NCBI GenBank assembly: GCA_030762175.1
Contig: CM060831.1
Span: 139,477,001-139,541,000 of the forward strand
Source: Metallyticus violacea
Lineage: Eukaryota > Arthropoda > Insecta > Mantodea > Metallyticidae
Reading direction: 5' to 3'
Length of the DNA stretch: 64,000 nt
Program-made: the position numbers and the translations under genes
In this document: positions 32,341 through 44,986 of the stretch, piece after piece
Position numbering within the stretch: the first letter of the stretch is position 1
Layout: each line of letters starts with the position of its first letter
Notes under the pieces: model-generated
What the model was told of the DNA's origin: nothing
Seen by the model: the letters and a program-made list of their open reading frames with translations, nothing else
Database searches by the model: none

Positions 32341-34060
32341 CATTTATCAGTCTGAATGTTAAGTAGCTTAAAATTCAGACTACATGTTGGTAAGATCTAG
32401 GATTGAAACTGTTGACTTAAGTGTAGTTGTTTGTATGTATTTTTTCTGAAAATACCAATTTCTAACTTGTTTCTGTTCCTGATTTTCTTCAAATTCAGAA
32501 ATGGAAGCAAGTTTTTAATTTCTTTCTTTACTGCAAACTTTATTGTTGATTATTGTAAATTAAGCAATATCATTGCATCTTCAGTATTAGTCTCCTTACC
32601 AATTACATGTATGTCTAAATAATAAATATATATAAATTTGCTAAAAATGATGAATTCCCCATGACTAAACCTAATTTTTGTTCAAAGTAAAAAATCTGTG
32701 GTTGGTGCATTTATAAATAAGTATTTAAAATTAAATTGTGATTTAATTGTTTAAATAATAAACTACTACCGTAGATTTTATTCCTTAAATAACAAATAGA
32801 ATACTTACTTTTTTTTAATTGCAGATTTGACCCAATAACAACCTTCCTATCATTTGTTAAAGTTGCATCCTTTCCAATAAACTGCATAAGTAGAGCACTT
32901 CTGGCAGTATTTTCCTTTAGCATCATTGGAAAAAAATTAAAAATTGATAGTTTTCTTGGAGCTAAATTTGTTCTAAAATATAATGCTCTCTTCATGAATT
33001 AAACAAAAGATAATTGTATTATCATTCCTGTATTACTGTTGATGTTTGTCAACATAGTCTACTAAATAATTCAATAACATTCATGCCAATTATGTTGCAG
33101 CATTCTTGTGACAATTGCCAAAATCTTATACACATGCAGATGATGATATCCTTGCTTTGATTGCCTATTCTTTAATCTCAACTGCCATCTATCATGTTAT
33201 ACATTTGTTGAGAGTTAACAATGTTTTTATTATGTAGTACTTTGTTAATTGCTGCTAAAGTATAGATTAATGTGCTGTGCCAGATTGCAGTAAATATAAT
33301 ATAAAAATGTAAATGTGTGCTGTCTCCAGTTCTTCTGTGTTTCATTATTTTAGTTTTACTTATTCTTAAATGTGGATTAAACTGCAGATTACAAAAAATT
33401 GACAAAATATTTTGTAATAATAATATTTATTAGCCATTCAATGATTTCAAAACTTACAGTATATACTTTGTCAAACAAAATATTGTACTACAGATAATTG
33501 TGACACTAAATACATTTCTATTTTTTCCATGGACAGATTTAGAAATGAAAGCTTATAATTCTACATACTATTCTTATTGTTTCCTTAAGTTCTTATAAAT
33601 TATATAAAGGAGTTTCTACCAGCCATTTGTATTCTCTATTTTTAAATACTTGAGCTTTTAAGTTATATTTCTAGAAAAAGTATATGAAACAGCTTTATCC
33701 CAATAACTTTATTCTGCAATCTTTGGAATTATTTACTACTCTAGTCATAAGGTTTGTTACAAATCATAAAACCAACTGATGAAACACTTCATATTAGAGA
33801 AAAAATTAAATAAAATTTATGTGAACTTAAATACATCAAATTATATGACCTTTATCATAGGGCTAGTTACAAACATAATCTTTCATTGCACACAAGTTAG
33901 AAGACAGAAAATAGTCCTGTTGAAAATAATAAGGCCAAGCTGAATAGTTCATGACCTATATGCAAATGCTTATCTGCAGCTGTGCAGTGAGCAGCCTTGT
34001 GTCTGTTGTTTGAATGCTCGATGCTGAGGTTCCTGTTTCAGGTTCAGTAATTGTAGCAGG
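32341..34060. other. Intergenic DNA, nothing recognised
   Basis: Several 60-95 codon frames are present but none shows splice sites plus protein-like composition. A G run lies at 34077-34087. Confidence 0.4.
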
Positions 34061-34069
34061 TGTATTATT

Positions 34070-35060
34070 AAAATTGGGGGGGGGGGTATGGTATAAGTAA
34101 ATATAGGTCAGAAGGCGGGTTGTCCAGCTTTGAATGAAGTCAGGTTAAAGCCTACAAAGAAGAAGGATTTTCATCTCAGGAAATAACAAAAAGGCTTGGA
34201 ACTTAACCATGCATGATAAATAGAAGCTAGGAAATAATTATGGAATGAAAAAGTCACCTGGAAGACCTCAAAAACTCACACCTCAACAAAAGAGACCTGT
34301 GATCCACCGTCATCATTCAGAAATCATCATCCAGGCTACTCAGACAAACAAATATATTCAAATACAAGAAAAAAGAAGTAACCCCGTCTGATGGTTCATC
34401 ATAAACAGAGATAGGTTAACTGGGCTAAGGAACACATCACCAGGAAGGAAGAATGGAAATGTGTAATATTTAGCAATGAAAAGAAATTCAACTTGGATGG
34501 TCGTGATGGTTAGGCAAAGAACTGCCATGGCCTCAGGAAAGAGGAGGAAGTTTACAATGGAGCAGCAAATGAGAAAGTCTGATGGGGGATTCCGGTATGG
34601 AGGGAAAACCCATCTTGCATTCCCTCCAGGTCATATTAAAGCCGTACACTATCAGACACTGCTTGAAGAGCATCTTTTATATGTTGCAGAGAGGAATAGA
34701 ACATGAATTTTGATATTTTAGAAGGACAATGCAATTATCCACACTGCTAGATTCATAAGGGAATGGTTTCGTCGCAAAACTGTTAGTGTCATGGAATGGC
34801 CCGGATGTAAACCCTATGGAGAATGTATGGGGAATCTTCTGCAGGCCAGTTTATCATGATGTGAAGCAATATGCAAGTGTGCAGGAATTAAAAACCTCTT
34901 TTTATATCTGCATGGAATGAACTTTAATTGTTTTCAGAAGCTTGGAAAGGGTATCATGGATTGTGTGATTCAAGATTGTTCTGAAAATGGGTTCATTTAT
35001 AGGATATGAGTTACAAGTGATTTCATCATTTTGCAATAAACTGTTTTTTGTATTTGGCAG
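34070..35060 (+). mobile_element. Tc1/Tc3-like transposon remnant
   Basis: In shifting frames one reads KEGFSSQEITKRLGT (around 34155), KSPGRPQKLTPQQK (around 34250), a WKCVIFSNEKKFNLDG equivalent (around 34455-34500), KDNAIIHTARFIREWF (around 34720-34770), VMEWP...PMENVWGIL (around 34790-34840) and a late KLGKGIMDCVIQD. This is the order of a Tc1-like transposase: helix-turn-helix with GRP box, then DDE parts. The first catalytic Asp is Asn and stops are frequent. Confidence 0.85.
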
Positions 35061-35385
35061 TCTCTGAAAGGAATGCAATTATTTGTAACTAATCATATGA
35101 TAAAAGTTATATATTTTGATACTTAAGTTAAAATATATTTTATTTCAGTTTTTCTTTTTCCATGACAAGTTTCATCAATTGGTCTTATGATTTTGCAATA
35201 AAATAGGCATATGTATGCATACTTACATGCACATATATACACACAGATAATGAATTTTTTTTCAATTTACAGTCTAATTTGCAAATACATTTACTATAAG
35301 AAGCTTTGTGTAACTTGTTCTATTTATAAAATTAATCATTTCATTATTTTTACATTCTCACCATGTTGGTATAACTAATTATGTA

Positions 35386-36361
35386 CAGTAGACTTACTCC
35401 AGGAGATACGGAGGGGGGAACTGAAATGATCCAACATTCAAATTAGCAAAATATATGTTCCGTAATATTCTATAGTGTAATGATGCCACATTTCTAACTG
35501 TCACCTTTTTTCCACTTCTTTTATAATTTCTACTTTTTTCTGTAATGTTAAACTGCAATACATGCCATGTTTCAACATTGCAATCAACATACTGTAGACC
35601 TACCACACAATATCTCAGTGCACAGCTGTAAGGGCTTCTGTACTATCTGCTAAAGGTGGCATACATACATTTTCACTTCCACTTGTCACTTGTGTACTTT
35701 TTCCCCATTCAAGCATGCAACTACTGTTCTTCTTATAAAATATGGCTTTACAGAAGAAGGATGTTCCATCACTCTCATGGGACAGCTTTCTCTTTCCCAC
35801 AATTGTGGACTCCAAGTGCACACTTAATGTGTGTGAGGTTTACATGGACAAATCACAGCTATTGGGCACTAATTTCAGTACAGTTAAGAATTACAAATCT
35901 TAATGGGTAAGGGAGTTTGAAAGACAAACACCTACACAAAAAAGAGATGGGAAATATACATTATTCAGAAGGTGAAGGCAGCGCAACAATAGGGGATGAG
36001 GTTGAATGACAGTGTCCCCTGCACACGAAAGAGATGGAAAATCTACACTATTGAGAGGATGAAAGCTACAGGTACAATATATGAGAACAAAACCTTTTCC
36101 CTGTTGATAAATGTAAACCAGTTTTATTTGCATTAATCTGTTGATGTCTGGTCACTGCTAAAAATTCTTTACACAGCGTAAATTGGAATTCAGAAATATA
36201 TACTGCTTTTTTAATAAATAAAATTCTGCCTTTGAATAATTCAAATAAAATGTCAAAAATCCAAATTAAACAGGAATTTTTAGCATTGTTTTCATTAGGA
36301 ATTTCAAAGGGAATAAGTTTCTGTTTGAATTATTCGTGTTTGAAATAAAAAGAGTTCACTG
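35386..36361. mobile_element. Pogo-like DNA transposon or MITE, about 0.98 kb
   Basis: Left end CAGTAGACTTACTCC and right end reverse complement CAGTGAACTCTTTTT are imperfect inverted repeats bounded by TA (35384-35385 and 36362-36363). The length is almost the same as the element at 23513-24490. No transposase motif could be read. Confidence 0.55.
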
Positions 36362-36436
36362 TATAAAACAATTCATGAAACTCTAAATAATATAATGATT
36401 CAGTAATTAATTGATTGTTCATTTGTTTTATTTTGA

Positions 36437-36477
36437 ATGTTCTTAACATCTCAGGTCATCAGCATCCTTTTCAAATC
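36437..36477 (-). repeat. SINE-2 3'-end fragment
   Basis: The text tgttcttaacatctcaggtc then atcagcatcc is the conserved SINE-2 end on the - strand (compare 31795-31820). Only about 40 bases remain, abutting the transposase fragment. Confidence 0.6.
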
Positions 36478-36482
36478 CTTTT

Positions 36483-37275
36483 TCTTGCAGAAATGCTTTC
36501 GGAGCTATTTGAAGATGTTCTGATTGATATTTGGAGAAACATGATCTTTCAACACAATGGTGCACCCACAAATTTTGTCTTAAATTGTCAAAATTATTTA
36601 AATATGCATTATGCAAATCATTGGATTGGGAGAACAGGCTCTTGCAGAAATGCTTTCGGAGCTATTTGAAGATGTTCTCATTGATATTTGGAGAAACATG
36701 ATCTTTCAACACAATGGTGCACCCACACATTTTGTCTTAAATTGTCAAAATTATTTAAATATGCATTATGCAAATCATTGGATTGGGAGAACAGGCCCAG
36801 TTGCATGGCCAGCATGTTCCCCAGATATGACTCTAGTTTTGTGTTTTGTTCATATTACATCAATTGTTTATGAAACACCCATCGACACAGCAGAAGAACT
36901 AGTTGCTACAATTATTCTTGCTTCTGATGATCTTTGTAACCGACCATAGATGTTTTGAAGGATCTGTCCTTCAACATACAGCATTATACTTTTTGATGTG
37001 ATAGAGGACATGAAAATAACATTTTTTTCTTAATAAAGTAATGTACAAAAATGGTGGTTGCAATTTTGAATAGTTCCTGTAGTTTGTCAATACGATTTTC
37101 TTAATATCTGGCATTAGATTAAAAAAAGTTACTGTGTAACCATAGAAAGTAAATAAAGTTGAGATTCATTCATATTTTCCTTCATACCACTCTTAATTTT
37201 TAAACGAAGCAGTTTTGGACATTACTACTGGAAATTAAGAATAATTATTCTGATACACTCTGTATATTGGTTTAT
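36483..37275 (+). mobile_element. Tc1/mariner-superfamily transposase C-terminal half with 157-bp duplication
   Basis: The reading LFEDVLIDIWRNMIFQHNGA then PTHFVLNCQNYLNMHYANHW and IGRTGPVAWPACSPDM matches the second half of an IS630/Tc1-like transposase (QHDGAPAHF...WIGRxGPxxWPxRSPDL). VYETPIDTAEELVATI follows. The block 36483-36639 is repeated at 36640-36796 with very few changes. The - strand element at 30854-32004 carries the other half of a similar protein. Confidence 0.85.
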
Positions 37276-37918
37276 TTTAATTAATTTTATTTTTATTCAC
37301 ATAATAATAATATGCGAATAATGAACACAATGTTAGAATATCTCATTTGATAAAGCCTTCCTTGCAGTATTCTGTTTATTTTAATCTTAATTTTAGTCTT
37401 GTTATTCTCTTCTGTAATGCAAAGACTATTTTTTGCACCATGCTCCCAGACTGTTGCCTTAGGCTATATAAGGGTATATTTGTTCATTATATATGTTTGA
37501 AGAACAAGCTTATTACTTAGAGTGGCCATTCTCTTAATAACAAACAACCCTGAGCATATTTTGACTATATGTAGATATTAAGTTTTTATCTATTATTACA
37601 CATAGAACATTTGTTCTACTTACTTCCCATATTTTTTTTGATTCAATGACAATTTTTGAGTTCATTGAATTTTATTTTGTGCAGTTTGAAAATGTATATA
37701 ATTTATTGCACTCATTTTAATGGTAGGTTATTTGATTTTAGATGTGTGCAATTTGCTTGGTATTTTGAGTGGCTGCATTTTTTAAATAAGTTTTTAAGAA
37801 TGATATATCATAAAAATATATTGTACAGATGCATACATATTTTCTTAAATTTTTTTTTTTTTATTTTTGAAAAAAGACAACAGAATAGATAATCTACCTT
37901 TTATAAAATATGTTGGTA

Positions 37919-38069
37919 TTAATTACGGTAACAGTTCAGCATATCTGCAGGAATAGGACACTGAAGCTTCTTGTGATCCAGGTGTGGTCCTGATTTCATT
38001 TGCATATGATAAGATGGTGTCCTTTCAGGCTTTATATAGCGGACACAGTTATTTCTAAATTGATAATCC
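37919..38069 (-). CDS. Terminal coding exon of unrecognised - strand gene
   Basis: Acceptor tttacatag ends at 38070 and the stop TAA is at 37921-37919. The peptide is DYQFRNNCVRYIKPERTPSY then HMQMKSGPHLDHKKLQCPIP and ADMLNCYRN. The first base completes the codon AG|G left by the exon at 44776-44986, so the two exons agree in phase. The composition (Tyr, Pro, His, Lys, no long hydrophobic run) suggests a small soluble or structural protein. The short Pro/Tyr-rich motifs recall axonemal microtubule-binding proteins, but that is a guess. AT-rich 3' sequence with an AATAAA equivalent follows near 37860. Confidence 0.7.
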
Positions 38070-39129
38070 CTATGTAAACAAAAGTATAGATAATTATTGG
38101 GTTTTATATAAAAAGAAATAAAGAAATAATTATTTTAATAGCATATCTCTGAAAATGTACGCTTAAGCTGGATGTCCTGCACAATTCATACTGCTAAAAG
38201 CTATATGTAAACTATTGATTACAGAACAAAACTTAAAGAGAGTTTTAATGTGACGACATGATTTTTAGTGTTTTACTTTAAATCAAAATAAGATTAACAA
38301 AAGTTTCACTGTGTGGATTCCCAAATTCCGTAAACATAGAACAAAATGTATTTACTTTTAGAAGTGAGTGGCAGACTTTTTGAGTAACTTAAAAAATAGA
38401 GTGGTATTTATAACATTTGCAAGGTTACAGTTTTGCAAGCAGTACCATTTTCTAACAACATGTACTCTCAATACATGACATGACTTCCATATGATTGCTT
38501 TTTAAATTCTTGTCTACATTTTCATTTGATTTTAATAAAACCTATTTGGCCACCCAAAAGGTACCAATGAATTGTAAGGTTAATTACAATTGTTTTAAAT
38601 ACAGTCTAAACAAATATCCTATAAACAAGAGGATTGGAAATAATATGCTGTTAAATATATTTAATGTAGAAGCTAATCTGTTCTGTGATCACTGTTAAAA
38701 GATGGACATCATTTTATTGATAGTACTTCTACCAGACCTTTTATATATATATATATATGACCAGCAGTCCTGTCTTGTTTGCAAAAGTTATGAATAGGCG
38801 TAATGATAACTTAATGTGAATGCTTCACCCAAGGAAGTATGTGTTTTTCATTATTCAATTTGCATGGAGGAAAGTATTTCAACATGTGACATTTAATGGT
38901 GAACTTCCTAGATGATGCTTACAAAATATGATTTTCTACAATTTTAAAAGAGATTTAAACCCAAACCATTATCATGAATCTCTAACAGATATATTTTTGC
39001 AGAATCTACCTCTTTACTTCCTACAGTTGGGCGCTGGTATTACGAATTTAAAAGGATTCACTTACCGGTGATTAAAGTGGAAATCCTAGATTTATGTAGA
39101 TAACTTGTGAGTTTGATATCTATTTTGAT

Positions 39130-40110
39130 TACTAGAATGATTGATTCACATTTTACAGGCAATTGAAAGATAAATCGGGATTGGGGCTTAAGTATGAATC
39201 AGAATAAGATTAAAATATGGTATTTAAAAAGAGGAATAAACAAAAAGAAACTAAATGCCTATTGTGACTGAGAGAACCAGATGGTTAAGGAATTTATTTA
39301 TTTAGGAGTCAAGCTGAGCCAGACCAGAGATTGGGAAAAACATAAAAAGGTCAAAGGAAGATATTTTTATTTAAGTGTGCAATGGTTTAAGAGAATCTAC
39401 TGTGCTTCGGTTGACTCCCATTTGATACATGGTGTAGAAATTTGGGGAATAGAGGATGAATGGGTAAGAATGGATTTATTATTGAGATCTCTCTATAAGA
39501 CAATGTTAGGCATCTCATAAAGCACTGCCAATGCGGGGGTGTTGTTGAAGTGAGGAGGTCAATAATAGAAAGAATATATTCTGGATTTTACAGTTACCAG
39601 ATAACCATATATTGAAAATTTGTTTAAAACACCAAGAAATTAATTTGACTATTCATGAATAGGAAAGAATAGTGAACTTTTAATCAAAAGTGGCCTAGGA
39701 GATTTATGGGCAGAAAGTAGCGATTTTGTCAAGGGGTTTTGGGTAGAAAAGATTTAAGGATATAGAGGAAAACTTACATTTTCTAGAAAAAAAGGAAACC
39801 TTGTTAAAGTTTTATAGAAAACAGATTTAAGGAGCAGCAGTAGGGGAATGTTCCTACATCGTATTTGTCCTGTTTATGGAGAAAGTGAAGACACAATACA
39901 TATTTTGTTTGAGTGTAAAAGGACTAACAAGTGGAGAATTAATTTAATGGGGGAAAAATGGTTGAACAGTATAGTAATAACGTTATGGAAAATCTTTCAG
40001 GATAAGAGGCAAATCAAGACTCTCAGAAAATTCTTAACAGAAGTCAAAGTAAATATGGAAGAGGGAATGAGAAGAGATAAATAATGTAAGAGTAAGGATG
40101 GAAGGGGCAG
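39130..40110 (+). mobile_element. LINE-C: 3' part of the LINE-A/B type
   Basis: Frames read LSMNQNKIKIWYLKRGINKK, then MVKEFIYLGVKLSQTRDWEK, YCASVDSHLIHGVEIWG and, at 39860-39925, CPVYGESEDTIHILFECKRT. This is the C-terminal zinc knuckle (C...H...C, with CPLC changed to CPVY). LINE-B has the same blocks in the same order. The endonuclease and RT core are missing, as in a 5'-truncated insertion. Confidence 0.85.
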
Positions 40111-40329
40111 TAAGATAGTTTGTAAGATGTAATTGATGTTAAAGTATGAAAGGAAGAGGAGTCCTATTCCACTGGAGTTTCCAGTAGGTAATTATTGATG
40201 AATTGCAAGATAGGGTTTATGAAAAAAGTTGAGTGTTAAAAAGATTTTGTACTTGTTTGATGTATTGGGATGTATTATGGGAAAAATAACCAGAGTCAGA
40301 ATAGATAGAAATCTTATGCTTTTTATTTT

Positions 40330-40372
40330 TTATTATTATCATCATCATCATCATCATATCATCATTATTATT
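40330..40372 (+). repeat. (ATT/ATC)n microsatellite at the end of LINE-C
   Basis: Mixed ATT and ATC units about 200 bases after the last LINE-C coding motif. This may be the element's own simple-repeat tail. Confidence 0.7.
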
Positions 40373-40546
40373 TGGGGGTTATCTACTTAATACTTAAATA
40401 AAATTCAAAAAATTTAAAAGGGAACAAGAATCTGCAGAAGACAAATTTCACTTCATTTCCACACATACTATTTACATCTGAAAACATATGAACGATGGCA
40501 GAATAAACAAGCATATAGCAATAACCATGTCTCACCAAGGGCTGTA

Positions 40547-40822
40547 CTCGGTCTGGTGGTGTAGAAGTAACCATACTTGCCTCCTAAACCCAAGATCGCA
40601 AATTCGATCCTGGCCAGCACTGATGGATTTTTTCAAGTATAAAAATCCTAAATATGGCTTACTTTGAAAGGGAAGTAAAACCATGGGTCCTGTATTGTAC
40701 ATTTACAGTATGATAAAGAAACTCAAGCCTGTAAAAAGAAGCCTGTGAGCAGTTGGCCATTTCACGCCCTGATTTGAATGGGTGACTGATGCTAAAGAGC
40801 TTCCGTAACAAAAAAAAAAAGT
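40547..40822 (+). mobile_element. SINE-2, older copy
   Basis: Head tctggtggtgtagaagtaac with B box-like aattcgatcc, then a body with aaaccatgggtcctgtattg and a 3' end gcttccgtaac plus A tail. Many CpG-derived changes (gggttcgaacc to aaattcgatcc) suggest it is older than the 17.3 kb copy. Confidence 0.88.
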
Positions 40823-40824
40823 TT

Positions 40825-41939
40825 CTGTTAAGTCCCATATTCCTTCTCTAACCATTAAAAGCATCCATATTGATTGATATAAATTTATGCTGAAAAAATT
40901 CAATTAATATAAAAGTCTAAGCACATCTAAAATTACACAGTAGTTGCCAGTCTGGTGCTGTGAAGATGAAACAGTACCAATAAAAGTGAGGAAGGCCAAA
41001 GTACTGGTGAAGAATGTGGTTGCATATCTTTATCCAAAAAGGATCACATAATGACTTTTTTCAATTTGAAATAATGTACTGTAGTTGCAGTACAACTTTC
41101 TTTCCTGAGGTCTTCAAAACAAAGAAAGGGTCAGCAGTAGCCAGAATCAAAATTAATACATGCATGTAGCATCATGCTTCCCCTTACACTGAGCAGGAAT
41201 AGTAGTACCTTGTTGTGCAGACTTGACCTCCCTGTGATTTTTTAATTTCTCCAAGAATGGATAAAGAGCTGCTTGGCTGTCGATTTTTCCAACATGAAGC
41301 TACTACAGCACGTTCGGAGGTTATGAAGAGTGTGAAGAAAAGATATGGCAGGATCATTTTCCAAATAGTTTGTATGAATGAAGAAATGTATCACACCAAT
41401 GGGGAGTACTAAAACTGTCAAAGTTTATACTCTTTTTTTTTTTTTTTTTTTGGAACACCTAAAACATTCAGCACATCCTCTCGTGCTATTAGCTGGTGAA
41501 AAGATATCACTTAAAAAAAGACCACTGTTATTCTTGTATAGGTGTTTTCAGAAATCCAAAGGAAAAAGCGGCTGTCTAATCCCAAAATTCTAACAAAACA
41601 ATATCAGATTAAATAAATGCTCCATTTATTCAGTAAATTTTTGGTCATGAATTCCACCATTGTTCTGTTGATCCAAGAAAAGAAAAGTTCAAAAAAGTTA
41701 TAGGCAAATTCCAAAAGTGTGCTGTTTTTACTAAAACAAGACAATTATGGATATTTAAACTGAATGCAACTGAAATGACAAAGAAGAATCTTAAATAAAA
41801 AGCAATACTTTTCTTTGGTTTAAAAGCTGAAAATTAACAGATAAATATATTATCTTAGGCTAAACATTGCAGAAAGTCTTGCCTTTTTATAAAGTTAGAC
41901 ACTGCAAATTTTACCCACCTAAGGAATTACGCATATATC

Positions 41940-41985
<46 letters not shown>

Positions 41986-42995
41986 TGTTTGTTTCAATAA
42001 AAATTAGCAAATGCAAAGTGAATTGGTTCCAAGTAAAGCATGAGACTTTATTCATAAGGTTCTAGATTCATTTTCTAATACAAATTCTACTTATATGTTT
42101 TGCATCATGGTTTTCCTTAGTCATGAAAGCAAATACTTGTTTGGATAATTCCCTTCCATCAATCAAAGAAATTTCATTTGAACAAATGATAAAGACAAAA
42201 TGAATGAATAGGATGAGATGAACTAAGTCCACCTGTCAACAAAAATTACAAATACAGATGGTATGAGAAAGCAATTATACAACCAATAGAAGATGCAATA
42301 AGACAAAAGCAATTATGATAAATAAAGAGCTGGAAAAAAAAAAATGCAAACATGTTGTGAATTTTCCTGATCCCTAAAATTATCATGAATTACTTCAGCA
42401 TAAAAGGAAAATAAGTAACACATTACCAGGGTTTTTAGCTGATTTACAATTTCCAGATGACAAATAGATGCTTATTGAGAATCATTGCTAAAGACATCTT
42501 ATAACAAAGAACAATTTAATTGTGGGAGTCTAATGAAAGTTTTCTAGCACCAGCTGTGTTATTTCAAGGGAAGGGCTAACTGTTTAATGCTTTATTGTCA
42601 ACTCTCAAGGTCTTGCAAGAAATAGGATGAAATAAAAATGCTTCAGTAAGAACCTGCCCAGACAGCTTGATCCAAACAACATTTGAAATTAAGGACAGTT
42701 TTTTCAAAATTCAATAAATGCAAAATTTTTCAAAATTGAGTTATACATTGTAACGGCATAATTTTGACCTTCCACACCATCCTATGAATCAAATTTTAGC
42801 AAAAGTCGACAAATATCATGTACAAAAGCATGCCAATTCATGGCTGATATATACAATCTGAAAGTTAAGACAAAAGTAAGACAAGTGCAATGACTTCTTT
42901 ACTTCTGTTGGCAATAGTGCATAGTTTATGTTATGTTACTCATTTTTGTAACAATGTTTCTTCTTTGATTGGCTAATCCTGAAACCAGATTTTAT
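40825..42995. other. Intron or intergenic DNA with one microsatellite
   Basis: An (ATT)n run of about 14 units occupies 41941-41983. A poly-T run lies at 41431-41451. No other feature could be supported. The region lies inside the probable intron between the two exons of the - strand gene. Confidence 0.45.
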
Positions 42996-42999
42996 TGTA

Positions 43000-44096
43000 G
43001 TCAACATATTCCTGAGTTACTTTTAGAGAAGTGTGAATGGTGCAGTTGGACTTGTAAGAAGAAATATTTCAAGTAAAGTAAGTATGGATGGTGATTCCAG
43101 TGACTCTGAAAGTGGCTTATAGGTAAATGAATCGGGTAGCAGAAGATCTAGAGACAAGAAGGATGCCACCCTTCAAACTATGCTCTTCATCAAAATACAA
43201 GAATGTGTTCTATAAATATTGTAATCTATCATTTCAGACTCCCTACACTGATACATGCTCCTCTAGTAAGGTTGAACTCATGAAAATAAAATTAGAGATG
43301 TGATTGGAGAAGAAAAATGAATTAAGAACTTGTCACAGATTGCATAAACTTTATGCAAAGCAGTTTCATAGAATAATGAAAGAGAAAATCCAGGTGTCAT
43401 TAAGATTGCCTTCGATATGCAGCAAAACCAGCCACTTCCGAAACTGTCAGTGAGCAAAATGTTCTTTGCTAGCCATGGATACACAATCTATGCTTCATGA
43501 TCCACATTAATGAGCAAAAAAACAAAAATATTGTTTTCTATACCTGCTGAAAACAAAGTCTTCAAGAGAAGGATGCAAACAATTTGCATTGGCTTTGCTG
43601 TACTTTCTTTCCGACTTACAGCTTGGAAAAGAGTTCAAGATTCATGAATATTCTTAATTTATTTCCAGTCCTTAGACATAGGTAAATGGCTCCAGACTGA
43701 TACTTTAAAAGAATTGAGAAATCATACAGAAAAAAAGAAAGCATCTTGAAAATTATGACATCTTAAAAGAAAGTACTCAATGAAGACTGGGAAATTATAA
43801 ACCTAAAGAATGGTGCACAGAAAGTACTAAAACCTAAGTTTCCATTCAAAATTAATAGTCAGTGTGTAACTGCATACAAGAAAGTAAAGAACAATGTTAA
43901 TGTAAAAGTATGTGAAAAGCACATATTTCAGAGATTCAGCAGAAAACCATGTCATTCAGCATTACTATTGTCCATTGTTCTACCAAAGCAAAATGTTAGC
44001 AAAGAAAAGAAGGATATTTCTGCACTATTAAAGTATTTTGAAGTACCGGATGATGAAATTGAATTCTATAAAGATGTTCTAGGCGACAACAAATAA
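43000..44096 (+). mobile_element. Decayed DNA transposon with transposase-like reading
   Basis: Pieces read NPGVIKIAFDMQQNQPLPKL then SVSKMFFASHGYTIY (around 43390-43500). An open stretch at 43782-44096 lacks a Met start and ends LPKQNVSKEKKDISALLKYF then EVPDDEIEFYKDVLGDNK and stop TAA. This fits the widespread animal transposase-like proteins with FDxQQ...LPLP early and KkxDLxxLLkyIP..hxxFY at the end. I cannot name the superfamily. Terminal repeats were not found. Confidence 0.5.
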
Positions 44097-44521
44097 GATC
44101 ATGTCTAGATCTGAGTCTAGAAATGTTCAAGATTTATGAATGACATAATGATTGTAGTAGCTTAGATTGTTGAGCTATGTGCATTATTAAGGATGATTAA
44201 ATAATTGCATATTAACATATTATTTTTTTGTGTTGTATTTTTATTATGTTTATTTTCAGTAAAGTTAACAAAATTAAATTCAAAAATATAAATGTTATGT
44301 AATTAGTAATAATGCTTGCCAATAATAAACTGTAAAATTTATTCATGCAAAGGAATTATTGTAATAATAAATAACTATGTAAATTAAACAAACAAAACTG
44401 TAACACATATAAAACAACTTTACTCTCTTTTGTGTATACCACAACTTTTGCACAAATGTGAATAAATCATCCTGTAATTCTCCAGAGTGCAAATTTAGTT
44501 TCAATATATCTTACTAAGGCA

Positions 44522-44701
44522 TTTTTAAGGAAGAAAGTATTCCAGGCGTAAGTTTAGGGTACCTTCCCGGCATTTGCCATTTATGAGGACTGAGGAAAAC
44601 CTGGAAAAAACCTCATTTAGGGAGGATGGTCTTGGTGGAAATTGAACCCTAGACCTCCTGCTCACAAGTTCGTGTCTTAACAACCTCAGCCACCTGTGGT
44701 G
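44522..44701 (-). mobile_element. SINE-1 copy lacking its 3' end
   Basis: Head from ccacaggtggctgaggttgt (44701 leftward) through a B box-like GGTTCAATTTCC region and a body to gaataccttt at about 44530. The 3' block present in other copies is absent. It lies 75 bases from the exon at 44776. Confidence 0.85.
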
Positions 44702-44775
44702 TATTCTGTGGGTGAAACATGACAATCTAATAATAGTATAAACTTGATATCTGACTGACAGTATGATATAAGTAC

Positions 44776-44986
44776 CTGTATGAAGGAAATTTAATAACAA
44801 AATGTTCTGATAGAGGCAAACCTCTTAAAAATTCTTGCCAGTCATATGGCAATTTATGGTTATGTAGAAAAGAAAGTTTCTTAATTTCACAATCAGTCAG
44901 CCATTCCCTTTGATATGAAGGAAGTACTTTGAAGGTTGGTGCATAATGCTGTGGCTGATAATGAAATAAACTCTCAGTTAATTTTT
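44776..44986 (-). CDS. Internal exon of unrecognised - strand gene
   Basis: The exon is 211 nt with acceptor gtgttctttgcag (ending at 44987) and donor catacag|gtactt. The peptide is KLTESLFHYQPQHYAPTFKV, then LPSYQREWLTDCEIKKLSFL, HNHKLPYDWQEFLRGLPLSE and HFVIKFPSY. It leaves AG, completed by G of exon 38069 to Arg. Composition and paired strong splice sites argue for a real host exon in a region otherwise made of repeats. Upstream exons were not found; they may lie between 45 and 52 kb or be too short to see. I do not recognise the family. Confidence 0.72.
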
